A DNA stretch of 64,000 bases from Streptomyces sp. NRRL F-6131 (GTDB lineage Bacteria > Actinomycetota > Actinomycetes > Streptomycetales > Streptomycetaceae). A program made the translations under genes and the position numbers. Positions within the stretch are counted from its first letter, which is position 1. Each line of letters opens with the position of its first letter. The stretch is from NCBI GenBank assembly GCA_000719695.1, contig JOHN01000014.1, positions 114,301 to 178,300 on the forward strand, given 5' to 3'. The notes below the pieces were generated by a model that was not told the origin of the DNA, did no database searches, and was given only the letters and a program-made list of their open reading frames with translations. Below, in pieces: positions 52,875-62,200 of the stretch.

Positions 52875-53179
52875 ACCCGCCGGCACGGATTGGCCCTTCC
52901 TCAACCCCCGCGTGACGTACGTGAAAGGCATGTTCCGACGGCAACGGCGTGCGGCCTGAGAAGCGGGGGCAGGCCACGGTGAGCATGCCCCGCTGCGGGT
53001 CCCACAGGTGGAACAGGCCGGTTCGGGCCTCGTCGCGCCGGGCCAGCTCCGGCACCACGGGCTCCGAACGCGTCGGATGGCCCTTGGAGCACGGCGTGCA
53101 GCCCGACGGGATCGGTGGCCAGAACCGCGGCAACGGGAGGTCGGAAGAGAGGGAACGCGCCATGACAGGGACGACATGA
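52875..53179. other. Intergenic region, nothing recognised
   Basis: About 300 bases after the oxidoreductase remnant. Minus-strand ORFs here are GC-rich shadows; no motifs or ribosome sites were recognised. Confidence 0.35.
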
Positions 53180-53544
53180 CCTTTTGCGATCGTGCTGGGG
53201 GGACCGTGGCGGCGGTGACCGGGGCGTGCACCCCGTCGGCCGCTCGGGCCGGTGTCCGTGGTCCAGACGCTGGGCGAGGCGGCCTGCTTTCTGGTTGGCA
53301 GGGGTGCAGGTCTGGGTGATGTTGTCGATGAGGCGGCCAGCGTCCGCCTTGGCCTCGCGGAGGCCGGTGGGCTGTGACCGTATTCGGCCTGGGTGATGTC
53401 GGTCCACACCAGGACGGTGGCGCTGACCGCGGTGAGCACCAGGGCTCCGGCCAGCGCAGTACCGGGCAGCGCGAAGGACGACGGGCCGGTGACCCTCAAG
53501 CTGGTCGCCGCCGACCCACCGGGGAACGGGCGGCCTTCGCGCAT
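53180..53544 (-). pseudogene. Decayed small membrane protein
   Basis: From ATG 53544 the minus strand reads MREGRPFPGGSAATSLRVTG and one hydrophobic segment, TALAGALVLTAVSATVLVW, to QAEYG. After a frameshift near 53375 it continues GLREAKADAGRLIDNITQTC and TPANQKAGRLAQRLDHGHRP, and a second shift near 53230 gives VHAPVTAATVPPARSQKVMS. A single-helix protein with a coiled extracytoplasmic part is likely. The family is unknown. Confidence 0.4.
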
Positions 53545-53767
53545 CACAGCCCGGAGACGGGAGGGAACGTGGGCGCGCCTGTTCAACGCGGGTACCGCCT
53601 TCAATAAGGAAAGAACTACGGCCGGAGGAGGGACTCCGGTCGGGGGACGCGCCACCCGCAAAGCCGCCCACTCCCCCGGATCTGCGACAAAGCTCACCCA
53701 ACCTGGACCAGACCAATCCGACAACTGGACTAGACCTCTTTGACCTGACCAAGGGAAACCGTCCTCC

Positions 53768-54177
53768 GTGAAGCACGTCATCGCACTCGATGCAGGCGGC
53801 ACCGGCATGAAGGCCGCGCTGCTCGCCCAGGACGGCTCCGTGCTGTTCGAAGCACGCCGCCCGACCGGGCGGGAGCACGGCACGGACGCCGTGGTCGCCG
53901 CCATCCTCGACTTCGCCGCCGACCTCGCGGACGAGGGCCGGGCCCGCTACGGCGTCGCCCCCCTCGCCGTCCCGGGGACGATCGACGAGAGGAACGGGAT
54001 CGCGGTCTACTCGGCCAACATCGGCTGGCGGGACCTCCCGTTGCGCAAGCTCCTCGGCGAGCGCCTGGCCGCCCCCCGGCGACCGGGCGATCCCGGTGGC
54101 GCTCGGCCACGACGTGCGCTCCGGCGGCCTCGCCGAGGGCCGGCTCGGCGCCGGCCGGGGCGGGGCGCCGTCGCAGC
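53768..54177 (+). pseudogene. ROK-family sugar kinase, truncated and frameshifted
   Basis: GTG 53768 (AAGGGAAA upstream) opens the ATP-binding start KHVIALDAGGTGMKAALLAQ and continues to PLRKLLGERLAA. In a CCCCCC run at 54072-54077 the frame breaks; the next frame gives DRAIPVALGHDVRSGGLAEG then RLGAGRG, the kinase hinge, after which homology ends. The catalytic Asp region and zinc site are lost. It was probably the phosphorylating enzyme for the imported sugar. Confidence 0.75.
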
Positions 54178-54454
54178 CCTGGCGGACGGCATCGTCCCCC
54201 TGGTCGCCCGCACGCGCGAGCGTCACCAGCAGATCCACGAACGCATCGAGCGCGGCGACGAGTGGAAGCACGGTCACCAAGGCCCGGTGCTGATCTCCGC
54301 TCACCTCCGCGCCCTGCACGAGGGCGCCCGCGGCCCGCGCACGGTCGTCTACCGAGGCCGGCAGCTGACCGTGGACCTCGGTCGGACCGCCACCGAGCTG
54401 TTCGACGACGGCACGCCGATCAACCCCGTCGGTCGGCGATCGGCGAGCACCTGA
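54178..54454 (+). pseudogene. Fragment of unknown gene fused behind the kinase remnant
   Basis: The original kinase frame resumes with coherent non-kinase sequence: DGIVPLVARTRERHQQIHER, IERGDEWKHGHQGPVLISAH, LRALHEGARGPRTVVYRGRQ and TATELFDDG, then stop. It looks like the C-terminal part of an uncharacterised hydrophilic protein joined by deletion. Confidence 0.4.
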
Positions 54455-54461
54455 CACCGGC

Positions 54462-55028
54462 TCACCGAGATGGGAGCTCCGTCCGGTCGCCGGGGTGGCG
54501 GCAGGTGTCAGGATCGGGTGTGGGCGCGGCCTCGCACACATAGTCCTGGTCGTCCTCATCGTGGCTGAGATAGCGGGCGGTGCACTCGTCGGAGCCGAGC
54601 GTGCCGCAGTGGGCGAGGGCCGCGAAGCCGTCAGCGAACTCCCCGGGCGCACGGACGACCCAGGTGCCCGGCGGCAGGGACGCCCACGTCTCACTGTCGA
54701 TGAGCGAGGCGCCGGGGATCTGCTGCTGGAGGTCGGCGAGTTGCCGGTCCCGTTCCTTCAGGTCGGTCGTGCGGGGGATCTCGGCGAGCCCGACGATCCA
54801 GGTGCCGGACTGGCCGGCCGCCGGAGTCTGCGTGTCGCGACTGCCCGCGTACGCGAGCATGAGGGCGGTAGCCGTGGCGATCACGGCGATACCCGCGACG
54901 ACATCGAGCACGAGGACCAGGCGGTGCCGCCGGCGAGGGCGCCGCGCGGGTTCGGATTCCTCGGGCGACGGAGCGACGACGGTGGCGGGCTCCGCGGGCT
55001 CCGCGGGCGTCGAGGTCTCGGAGAACAC
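54462..55028 (-). CDS. Single-pass membrane protein of unknown function
   Basis: A 188-residue protein: about 40 cytoplasmic residues rich in Glu/Pro then Arg, one membrane helix (LVLVLDVVAGIAVIATATAL), then an outer domain with three or more Cys (ALAHCGTLGSDECTARYLSH, YVCEAAP, PDTCRHPG). GTG 55028 follows AAGGAAA; an upstream ATG at 55112 in the same frame lacks a ribosome site. The topology resembles anchored sensor or assembly proteins, but no family is recognised. Confidence 0.6.
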   Translation of the reverse strand: MFSETSTPAEPAEPATVVAPSPEESEPARRPRRRHRLVLVLDVVAGIAVIATATALMLAYAGSRDTQTPAAGQSGTWIVGLAEIPRTTDLKERDRQLADLQQQIPGASLIDSETWASLPPGTWVVRAPGEFADGFAALAHCGTLGSDECTARYLSHDEDDQDYVCEAAPTPDPDTCRHPGDRTELPSR

Positions 55029-55296
55029 GGAGATTTCCTTCGCTTCTGATGATCCGGGTGGGGATTCTCCCACGACAATCCTGAGATTTTGATGAGGTTC
55101 ACACGGCACCACGCACCGGCGAAAGCGGCCACTTCAGCAAGGGTGGACACCATGTCTACAGTGGTCCCTGGCACTGCCGGCACCGAGGGCCTTTCGGAGC
55201 CGTCCCGCCTCTGCCGAAGCGGAAGCGCCCGGCAGCATTTATTGGGCTGACACCTAAAAACCATCTGGACCCACTCGCACCGGAGAGAGCCGCCTC

Positions 55297-56436
55297 GTGA
55301 CAGCAATTCGTGATCGCTATATCGATACGCTTCGCGCACTGGCCATTGTCCGGGTGGTCGCTTACCACGCATGGGGTTTGGGCTGGCTCACGATCGTCTT
55401 TCCCTCGATGGGCATCATGTTCGCCCTCGCCGGCTCCCTGACGGCCGGGTCGATGGACAGGTCCGGGCTGGTGACGGTCGGCCGCCGGCTTCGCCGCCTG
55501 CTGCCCTCGATCTGGGTGCTCGGCGCGGTGGGCGCCTCGATCATGCTGGTCCACGGCTGGACGGCCGAGGACGTGACGGCGCCGACCGACCCCAGCATGC
55601 TGCTCTGGATCCTTCCGCTGGCTCCCCCACCAGCCAGCGACTGGGGCCAGGAATTCGTCGGAGTGCTGTGGTACATCAGCACCTACCTGTGGTTCGTGCT
55701 GCTGTCCCCGCTGCTGCTCCCGCTGTTCCGCCGCCTCCCGGTGGTCATGCTGGCCCTGCCGTTCCTGCTGGTGTACGTGTTCAGCCTGAATTCGTTCGGG
55801 ATGAGCGACGAGGTGACCGGATCGATCATCAATTGCTGCACCTACCTGGCCTGCTGGCTGCTGGGTTTCGCCCACCAGGACGGCACACTGCACAGACTCA
55901 AGTGGCGGGTGGTACTGCCGGTCGCGCTGGCCGCCTTGACGGTCGGCGGCTGGCTGGCCTGGATCAATCACGAGGAATCGAATTTCGATCTCACCACGGA
56001 TCCCATGGCCAACTCTTACTGGTCGTTCGCATTCGTTCTGCTGTTGCTGCGGTGGCAGCCGAACATGTCCGCGCCGAGCTCTGTTCCGGTGCTGGAACGG
56101 TTCATTTCCCTGCTCAACGCCCGGGCGGTCACGATCTACCTCTGGCACAACCCCGGAATCTTCTTCGCTGGCCTGCTGCTCTCGCAGGTCGAGCTGGACA
56201 CTACCCCCGTCGGCGGCGCCGTCCTGCTGCTCGTGGGCACGCTCGTCTGGACAGCGGCGGCCGTGCTGCTGTTCGGCTGGATCGAGGACCTTGCGGCGCG
56301 CCGGCGGCCACAACTGCTCCCGGGCGGCGAGGGGACGCGCCGGGTCGCGGCTTCCGCCACCGGCGATTCCGGTGCTCCGCCCGGCCAGCGCCACGAACTC
56401 GACGAGCGGGCGAAACAACATTCCACCCCGCGGTGA
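55297..56436 (+). CDS. Membrane acyltransferase (acyltransferase 3 family)
   Basis: A 379-residue polytopic protein with about ten helices. The N-terminus DRYIDTLRALAIVRVVAYHA contains the conserved R-x10-H pattern of acyltransferase-3 proteins; also WYISTYLWFVLLSPLLLPLF and YLWHNPGIFF. The family O-acylates sugars, glycans or antibiotics at the membrane; the substrate is unknown. GTG 55297 follows GGAGAG. It converges with the DUF3616-like gene, with a strong hairpin between them. Confidence 0.8.
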   Translation: MTAIRDRYIDTLRALAIVRVVAYHAWGLGWLTIVFPSMGIMFALAGSLTAGSMDRSGLVTVGRRLRRLLPSIWVLGAVGASIMLVHGWTAEDVTAPTDPSMLLWILPLAPPPASDWGQEFVGVLWYISTYLWFVLLSPLLLPLFRRLPVVMLALPFLLVYVFSLNSFGMSDEVTGSIINCCTYLACWLLGFAHQDGTLHRLKWRVVLPVALAALTVGGWLAWINHEESNFDLTTDPMANSYWSFAFVLLLLRWQPNMSAPSSVPVLERFISLLNARAVTIYLWHNPGIFFAGLLLSQVELDTTPVGGAVLLLVGTLVWTAAAVLLFGWIEDLAARRRPQLLPGGEGTRRVAASATGDSGAPPGQRHELDERAKQHSTPR

Positions 56437-56593
56437 GCCGTGCCGCTCCTCCCGTACCGATGCGGCGTGCGATTCGCACGGTTCGGCCGGAACCGGGACC
56501 CGGCGCGTCCAGGCGCAGCCGCGGCTGGTGACCGGTCCCGGGCCGCCGCGACCGCCGAACCTGCTCGACCAACCGGCTCGCCGGGGTCGTGGT

Positions 56594-56654
56594 CAGACCC
56601 GCCGCTGCGGCGTGCTCACAGAGGAACTCCAAGCACGCCGCAGCGGCGGGTCTG
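56594..56654. terminator. 22-bp perfect bidirectional hairpin
   Basis: Left arm 56594-56615 (ending GCCGCTGCGGCGTGC) and right arm 56633-56654 are perfectly complementary over 22 bp with a 17-base loop. It lies between convergent genes ending at 56436 and 56660; neither side has a T tract, so it works by stem stability. Confidence 0.85.
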
Positions 56655-56659
56655 GTGGC

Positions 56660-58069
56660 TCAGGAGACTGTGAACCAGGTGGTCCGGGACTTCTTCCACT
56701 CGTCGTGGGCGAGGTCCTTGGCCTCGGTGCCGTCGCCGTAGAGGTCTGCCGAACCGGCATCGGTGATGAGCTGGACCTGCGCGCCGGGCACGGTCAGATC
56801 GGGGATGTCCACGACGGACTCCCAGGCGCCGGGGTCGGTGGTGGGGAGGGAGCGCAGCAGGGTCGGAGCGTCGGCCGCGACGCCGTCCCAGGAGTAGAGG
56901 GCGTAGGAGTCGCTGTTGTCGTCCGCTGCCCAGGAACCGGCCACGATCACGTACTGGTTCAGCGCGTTCTTACGGATGTCGCGGATACTCAGGCCGCCGA
57001 GGTCCATGGTGATCGGGTCGCCGAAGGTGGCGTGCACGGCGGTGTCGGGCGAGCCGGCGACCAGCGTGTCCAGGTTGGTCACCGGCACCAGCAGTGCCTT
57101 GCCGTCGGTCTGCGGCGGGACCAGCGGGGCCCGGAAGGCGATGTAGGCGGTGCCGGTGCTGTCGGGGGCGAACTCCATGCCCTCGACGTTGAACCCGTCG
57201 ATCTGCTTGGGCACCTGGCCCGGGGCCGCACCCGCCGCGAAGCCGAACCGGTCGTCGTTCGCCTCGTCCCAGGCGATCAGGTCGTCCCGCAGGCCCTGGT
57301 AGAACCCGCCGAGGGTGAGCTGGGTCGTGGCGCCGGAGCCGGTGACCTTGGTGGTGAACAGCGTGGAACGGTCGGGGCGCAGCGAGCCGCTCTTGCTGTT
57401 GCCCATCGAGCCGGTCCAGTAGATCGTGTCGCCCACGCGGGCGGCGGCCTCGATGTCGATCTCCCTGGAGACGCCGAGCTCCGCGCTGAAGTCCCAGGTC
57501 CGCACCGGGGCACCGGAGGAGTTTCGGTCGTAGAGTCGCAGCGTGTTGTTCTCGTCGTCACCGACGACGACGTAGCCGCCGCCCACGTCCACGGCGGCGG
57601 AGGCGTCACTGGCCCCGGTCAGGTAGCGGGTGCCTGGCGCGTTCTGCACGGTGGCCGAGGCCGCGTAGTGCAGCGTCTTGGTGGCGTACGCGCCACCCAG
57701 CCCGGTGACCTTGAGCGTCAGATCGGTGTAGCCCTGGTGCTCGGCGGTCACCGCGACGGTACGGGTGCTGCCCGTGCCGGTGATCGTGACATCACCGGTG
57801 GCGGCGACCGTGGAGTCCGAGCTGGCGGAGGCCGTCACCGTCAACGCGGAATTTTTCGCGCCGCTCTGACTGACCGTCACACTGATCTTCGGGTCGCCCG
57901 TACTGCCGACCGCGCCGGACAGGTAGGCGGTGGAGAGCACGATGGTCGGTGTGCCGTAGGTCGCCGCCTGGGCGGGCGCACCCAGCAGTGCCGCACCCAC
58001 GGCGGCGGTCACGGTCACCGAGGTCGCCGCGAGTCGGCGCGGACGGATGGGCAGAGTGGGAGGCTGCAT
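56660..58069 (-). CDS. Secreted DUF3616-like protein
   Basis: A 469-residue exported protein: signal peptide ending AQAAT, a beta-sandwich region (about 40-150, with repeated VTVTA and TVSQSG strands), then a beta-propeller-like domain beginning DASAAVDVGGGYVVVGDDEN with repeated blades (LRLYDRNSSGAP, FNVEGMEFAPDSTGTAYIAF, ALLVPVTNLDTL), matching DUF3616. The function of the family is not established. ATG 58069 follows GAAAGGCAACCCC. It converges on the acyltransferase gene. Confidence 0.75.
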   Translation of the reverse strand: MQPPTLPIRPRRLAATSVTVTAAVGAALLGAPAQAATYGTPTIVLSTAYLSGAVGSTGDPKISVTVSQSGAKNSALTVTASASSDSTVAATGDVTITGTGSTRTVAVTAEHQGYTDLTLKVTGLGGAYATKTLHYAASATVQNAPGTRYLTGASDASAAVDVGGGYVVVGDDENNTLRLYDRNSSGAPVRTWDFSAELGVSREIDIEAAARVGDTIYWTGSMGNSKSGSLRPDRSTLFTTKVTGSGATTQLTLGGFYQGLRDDLIAWDEANDDRFGFAAGAAPGQVPKQIDGFNVEGMEFAPDSTGTAYIAFRAPLVPPQTDGKALLVPVTNLDTLVAGSPDTAVHATFGDPITMDLGGLSIRDIRKNALNQYVIVAGSWAADDNSDSYALYSWDGVAADAPTLLRSLPTTDPGAWESVVDIPDLTVPGAQVQLITDAGSADLYGDGTEAKDLAHDEWKKSRTTWFTVS

Positions 58070-58339
58070 GGGGTTGCCTTTCGACGGTTCGGTTGCCGTC
58101 TTGCAGCGTGGGCCCGGCCGCTCAACCCCCCGTGGCCGGCAGCCGTCAGGCAGACGAACAGTGGTCGCGGAGCGCCCAGTTGCACCAGCGCTGATCGGCG
58201 GCCACCGCTCCGGCTGAGGGGCGGCGCCCTCCCGCCGACGGTCGACTGGAGGTGTGGTCGGGTAGCCGGGTCACGGCAACGTGATGCTGTTGGCGAATCC
58301 CGTTCCTGACCACTCCGGCCCGTCGGTTCATCCGACGGG
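58070..58339. other. Upstream region of the DUF3616-like gene
   Basis: 270 bases with the promoter of the minus-strand gene. Repeated CC/GG blocks; nothing else recognised. Confidence 0.35.
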
Positions 58340-58590
58340 CCGGAGTGCCGCCAGGTGTGAGAGGCGGCCGCACCGTCACCCAGCTGCGGGTTCCCGACAA
58401 GACCAATGAGATCACCTGCTTCGCCGCGCTGCTGGCGCCCTTCGACCTGACCGGGGTCACTGTCAAACGGCCGACGCCTTGCACACCCAGCGCGCCCACG
58501 TGCGCTTCCTGGTGGAGGAGAAGAAGGCGCACGACCTGCTGGTGGTCAAGGCCAACCAGCCCGGGCTCCCGGCTGCCCTGGCTGCCTGAA
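58340..58590 (+). pseudogene. ISAs1-family transposase fragment (third copy)
   Basis: The plus strand reads [30 protein letters not shown] and, after a one-base shift, ADALHTQRAHVRFLVEEKKA, HDLLVVKANQP. This is the central part of an ISAs1 transposase; both ends and the flanking inverted repeats are gone. Confidence 0.75.
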
Positions 58591-59192
58591 CCCGCTCCAG
58601 CCGGGCCGGGGCCTTGCCGAGGCGGACGCGAGGGTCGCCCGGATCACTCCAACGCCGACCGAGAGCGAAGCCGGATTGTGACCGTCCGGCTCTTGACCCC
58701 ATCAAGTAATGGAATTTAACTTTTCCCTAGCGTAAACCTCTCCCCCAAGAGGTAGCCGGTGCCCCGTCCCGACGTCATGCTCCGAACCCGTGGGCATGAC
58801 CTGTGTGTTCCGATCCTTTCGAAGATCTGCATTGAACAGGCTGTGGCCGCTGCGAAGACCACGACCGCCTTCTTCGTCGACCAGCGTTCGCCCATCCTGG
58901 ATGTGAGCCTTGCGCCGGATGGCGGCGCGGGTCAACCGACAGGGTCACGCAAGGTCGTCGTAACCAGCCAGGAGCGTGTCCCCTGCGGTGCTCCATCCCG
59001 CGGACACGCCCGTGACCTTACCCGCATCCCCAAGGTCAAGCCGTTCCGACTTGACCCTCTCGCGACACCCGCACGATGCACCGGGGACAGCGGGCGCGTC
59101 CGGCACTCCGGACGGATGCCTTCGTCGAGCGGCCATGTCCACGCGGGAACAGCGATCGCCCGTTTCTCGGGCCCCACACCGAGGAGGTCCCT
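58591..59192. other. Region upstream of the glucosaminidase gene
   Basis: 600 bases with the promoter region. An inverted repeat CTTGA-CCCCA-TCAAG is at 58692-58706, followed by an AT-rich stretch (58706-58735) unlike the background. It may hold a promoter and operator for the gene at 59193. ORFs crossing this part have poor codon bias. Confidence 0.4.
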
Positions 59193-61943
59193 ATGTCTAT
59201 TTCCTTGACCGGCACACTCACGCGACGCGGTACTGCCGTGGTCGTCGCGGGGATCATGGTCGCGGCGGCGACCATGGGCGGGATGCCCCGACCCGCGCGG
59301 GCGGCCTCGCAGGCCGCCGCGACCGAGACCACGGCCGTCTCCGACAAGGCCGGCTCGACCACCGCCCTGAAGAGCTTCGCCATCCAGTCCTCGGCCGGCG
59401 TGACGGACAGCGGGGAGAGCATCTCCACCCCCGGCTACCAGCCGAACGGCTGGCACCCGGCCGGCACCCGCTCCACGGTCATGGCCGCGCTCGTGGCCGA
59501 CCACACCTACCCGGACCCGTTCTACTCGACGAACATGAAGCAGCCCACCGACCCCTTCACGGTGCCGTGGTGGTACCGCTCCGACTTCACCGTGAACGAC
59601 ACCTCCGGGCGCAGCTACCTGAATGTCACGGGTGTCCTCTCCGCCGCCGACATCTACGTCAACGGTAGGAAGATCGCCGCCGCCGACAAGGTAGCCGGCA
59701 TCTACCCGCTCTACGAGCTCGACATCTCGCCCTACGTCCAGCCGGGGCGCAACTCCGTCGCCTTCCGGATCTACCCCAACGACCCCGGTCGGCACCTGAC
59801 CACCGGATGGATCGACTGGTCGCCCAGCCCGGCGGACAACAACATGGGCCTGTCCCAGGACATCACCATCCGGCGCACGGGCGGAGTCAACCTCAGCGAC
59901 ACCCACGTGAACACCACGCTCGACCCGTCCCTCACCTCCGCCGAACTCACCGTCAAGACCAAGGTCGGCAACGCCACCGACGACACCGTCACCACCACCG
60001 TCAGCGGCACCATCGGCGAGCTCGCCTTCAGCAAGGACGTCACGCTCGCCCCGCGCGAGACCAAGCCGGTCGTGTTCACTGCGGCGGACACCCCGCAGCT
60101 CAAGCTCGCCGACCCGAAGATCTGGTGGCCGGCCGGTATGGGCGACCAGCCGCTGTACGAGCTCCAGCTGGCGGCGACGACCAACGGTGCCGTCACCGAC
60201 CGGGCACGCAAGAGCTTCGGCATCCGGGACATCCAGGCCCCGCTGAACGCCGCCGGCAAGCGCACCTACACCGTCAACGGCCGTCCGCTCCTCATCCGGG
60301 GCGCGGCCGAGTCGCCCGACATCCTGCTGCGCTGGAACCGGCAGGAGGCGGAAGACCGGATCGCCTACGCCCTCAACATGGGCATCAACCTGATCCGTCT
60401 GGAAGGCCACCCGGAACCGGACGAGTTCTACGACATGGCCGACAAGGCAGGCATGCTCCTGATGGCCGGCTGGGAGTGCTGCAACAAGTGGCAGGAGGTC
60501 GACCCGACCGATGAGGAGGCGGAGCGACGCCTCCCGCTCGACGAACACGAACGCAGGATCGCCAAGGACTCCTTGCTCGCCTGGGCCTCCGAACTGCGCA
60601 ACCACCCCAGCGTCACCTCGTTCCTCATCGGCAGTGACGAGGCCCCCACCCCCGACACGGCCAACACCTACAAGGACGCGCTCGCCGAGGTGGACTGGCA
60701 GCTCCCGGTCGTCAGCGACATCAACGGTTCCGAAGCCGCCGGCTACGTGAGCGGCATGAAGATGTCCAGCCCCTACGAATGGGTGCCGCCCGTCTACTGG
60801 TACAACAAGCGACAGGGAGGCGCTGAGGGGTTCAACGCCGAGACGAGTGCGGGGCCGAGCATCCCCACGATGGACACCCTCCGGCGGATGCTGTCGCCGC
60901 AGGAACTCCAAGACCTCTGGCAGCACCCCGAGAACACCCAGTACCACCGGGCACCGGATGCCGGTTTGGAGCAGTTCCGCAACCTCAAGGTCTTCGGCGA
61001 GGCACTCAACGGGCGCTACGGAAAGGCCACCGGCCTGGACGACTTCGTCCGCAAGTCCCAGCTCGCCCAGTACGAGGCGGTACGGGCCCAGTTCGAGGCG
61101 TACGGACGCAACTTCACCGACGAATCGAACCCCTCGACCGGTGTCATCTACTGGATGCTCAACTCCCCCTGGACGTCCCTGCACTGGCAGCTCTTCGACC
61201 GGTACTTCGACCAGGGCGGCGCGTACTTCGCGGCCAAGAAGGCCAACGAGGACCTCCACATCCAGTACTCCTACGACAACCGCTCCGTCGTCGTCGTGAA
61301 CCGCCGCACCGACCCGGCCCAGGACCTGACCGCGCACGTCGAGCTCTACAGCACCGACGGAACCAAGCACTTCGACCAGACCACCCCGAACCTCACCGCC
61401 CCCGGTGGCGGCGGCAAAACGGTGGCCCTCACCATCCCCGAGAACGTCCCCGACCTGTCCACCACCTACCTCGCCAAACTCACCCTCACCGACCCCGAAG
61501 GCAACGAGGTCAGCCGCAACGTCTACTGGCTCTCCACCGAGCAGGACGAGCTCGCCTACGGCAAGGTGAAGGACGACTTCCCGTATACGGCGACCAACGC
61601 CTTCGCTTCCCTCCAGGGGCTGAACGACATGGCGAAGACCCAGGTCTCCGCCACCGCCACCAGCACCGAGGCCGACGGCACGACGACCGTCAGCGTCACG
61701 CTCACCAACACCAGCAGCGGCACCATCCCGGCGCTGCTCACCGACGTCCACCTCGTCGACGACCAGAACAAGCCCCTCCTGCCCGTGCGCTGGACCGACA
61801 ACCAGGTCAGCCTCTGGCCCGGAGAGTCGACGACCATCACCGCGACCATCCGCACTGACGACCTCAACGGCCCCACCCCGCAACTGCGCATCTCCGGCTG
61901 GAACACCGACACCACCATGGCACAGGTCCAGAACGCTTCCTGA
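59193..61943 (+). CDS. csxA: Secreted exo-beta-D-glucosaminidase (GH2, CsxA-like)
   Basis: A 916-residue exported enzyme. The signal peptide ends RARAAS. Domains: sugar-binding jelly roll (about 60-225), Ig-like (235-345), TIM barrel (about 350-680), two C-terminal Ig-like domains. The catalytic acid/base lies in IGSDEAP (Asp482, next to Glu483); the nucleophile is Glu550 in GFNAETSAGPSIPT. NxETSAGPS is typical of exo-beta-D-glucosaminidases, which release glucosamine from chitosan ends. ATG 59193 follows GAGGAGG. The mature size matches CsxA homologues. A symmetric terminator hairpin follows the stop. Confidence 0.87.
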   Translation: MSISLTGTLTRRGTAVVVAGIMVAAATMGGMPRPARAASQAAATETTAVSDKAGSTTALKSFAIQSSAGVTDSGESISTPGYQPNGWHPAGTRSTVMAALVADHTYPDPFYSTNMKQPTDPFTVPWWYRSDFTVNDTSGRSYLNVTGVLSAADIYVNGRKIAAADKVAGIYPLYELDISPYVQPGRNSVAFRIYPNDPGRHLTTGWIDWSPSPADNNMGLSQDITIRRTGGVNLSDTHVNTTLDPSLTSAELTVKTKVGNATDDTVTTTVSGTIGELAFSKDVTLAPRETKPVVFTAADTPQLKLADPKIWWPAGMGDQPLYELQLAATTNGAVTDRARKSFGIRDIQAPLNAAGKRTYTVNGRPLLIRGAAESPDILLRWNRQEAEDRIAYALNMGINLIRLEGHPEPDEFYDMADKAGMLLMAGWECCNKWQEVDPTDEEAERRLPLDEHERRIAKDSLLAWASELRNHPSVTSFLIGSDEAPTPDTANTYKDALAEVDWQLPVVSDINGSEAAGYVSGMKMSSPYEWVPPVYWYNKRQGGAEGFNAETSAGPSIPTMDTLRRMLSPQELQDLWQHPENTQYHRAPDAGLEQFRNLKVFGEALNGRYGKATGLDDFVRKSQLAQYEAVRAQFEAYGRNFTDESNPSTGVIYWMLNSPWTSLHWQLFDRYFDQGGAYFAAKKANEDLHIQYSYDNRSVVVVNRRTDPAQDLTAHVELYSTDGTKHFDQTTPNLTAPGGGGKTVALTIPENVPDLSTTYLAKLTLTDPEGNEVSRNVYWLSTEQDELAYGKVKDDFPYTATNAFASLQGLNDMAKTQVSATATSTEADGTTTVSVTLTNTSSGTIPALLTDVHLVDDQNKPLLPVRWTDNQVSLWPGESTTITATIRTDDLNGPTPQLRISGWNTDTTMAQVQNAS

Positions 61944-62038
61944 ACCGCCGACCGTCGGCGTCCGTCAGCGGTAAGGCCGCCGACACCAGGGGGTTGGGCG
62001 CCAGGCCCGCCGGGCTGGCCGGCCCGCACCCCCACCGT

Positions 62039-62070
62039 GTGAACGGCCCGGAAACCACCGGGCCGTTCAC
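62039..62070 (+). terminator. Hairpin terminator after csxA
   Basis: A 13-bp perfect stem, GTGAACGGCCCGG (62039-62051) and CCGGGCCGTTCAC (62058-62070), loop AAACCA, about 95 bases after the stop and ahead of the convergent regulator end. Confidence 0.7.
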
Positions 62071-62200
62071 AGGGTGGCGGAGGCGACAAGGAGTGGTCCG
62101 CGGCTGCGGACGGAAGCGCCCTCGGGGAGGTCGAGTCGTGACCGGGCCGACGGGCCGGAGCCGGTCGGTCGAGGCCGAGGTCGGCTCGCCGAATCGACGG

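Noticed and set aside
58759..59208. 149-residue plus ORF before the glucosaminidase gene
   Set aside because: Overlaps the ribosome site of the real gene, has poor codon bias and no family.
58932..61883. 983-residue minus-strand ORF opposite csxA
   Set aside because: Gly/Val/Arg-rich antisense translation of a well-supported GH2 gene.
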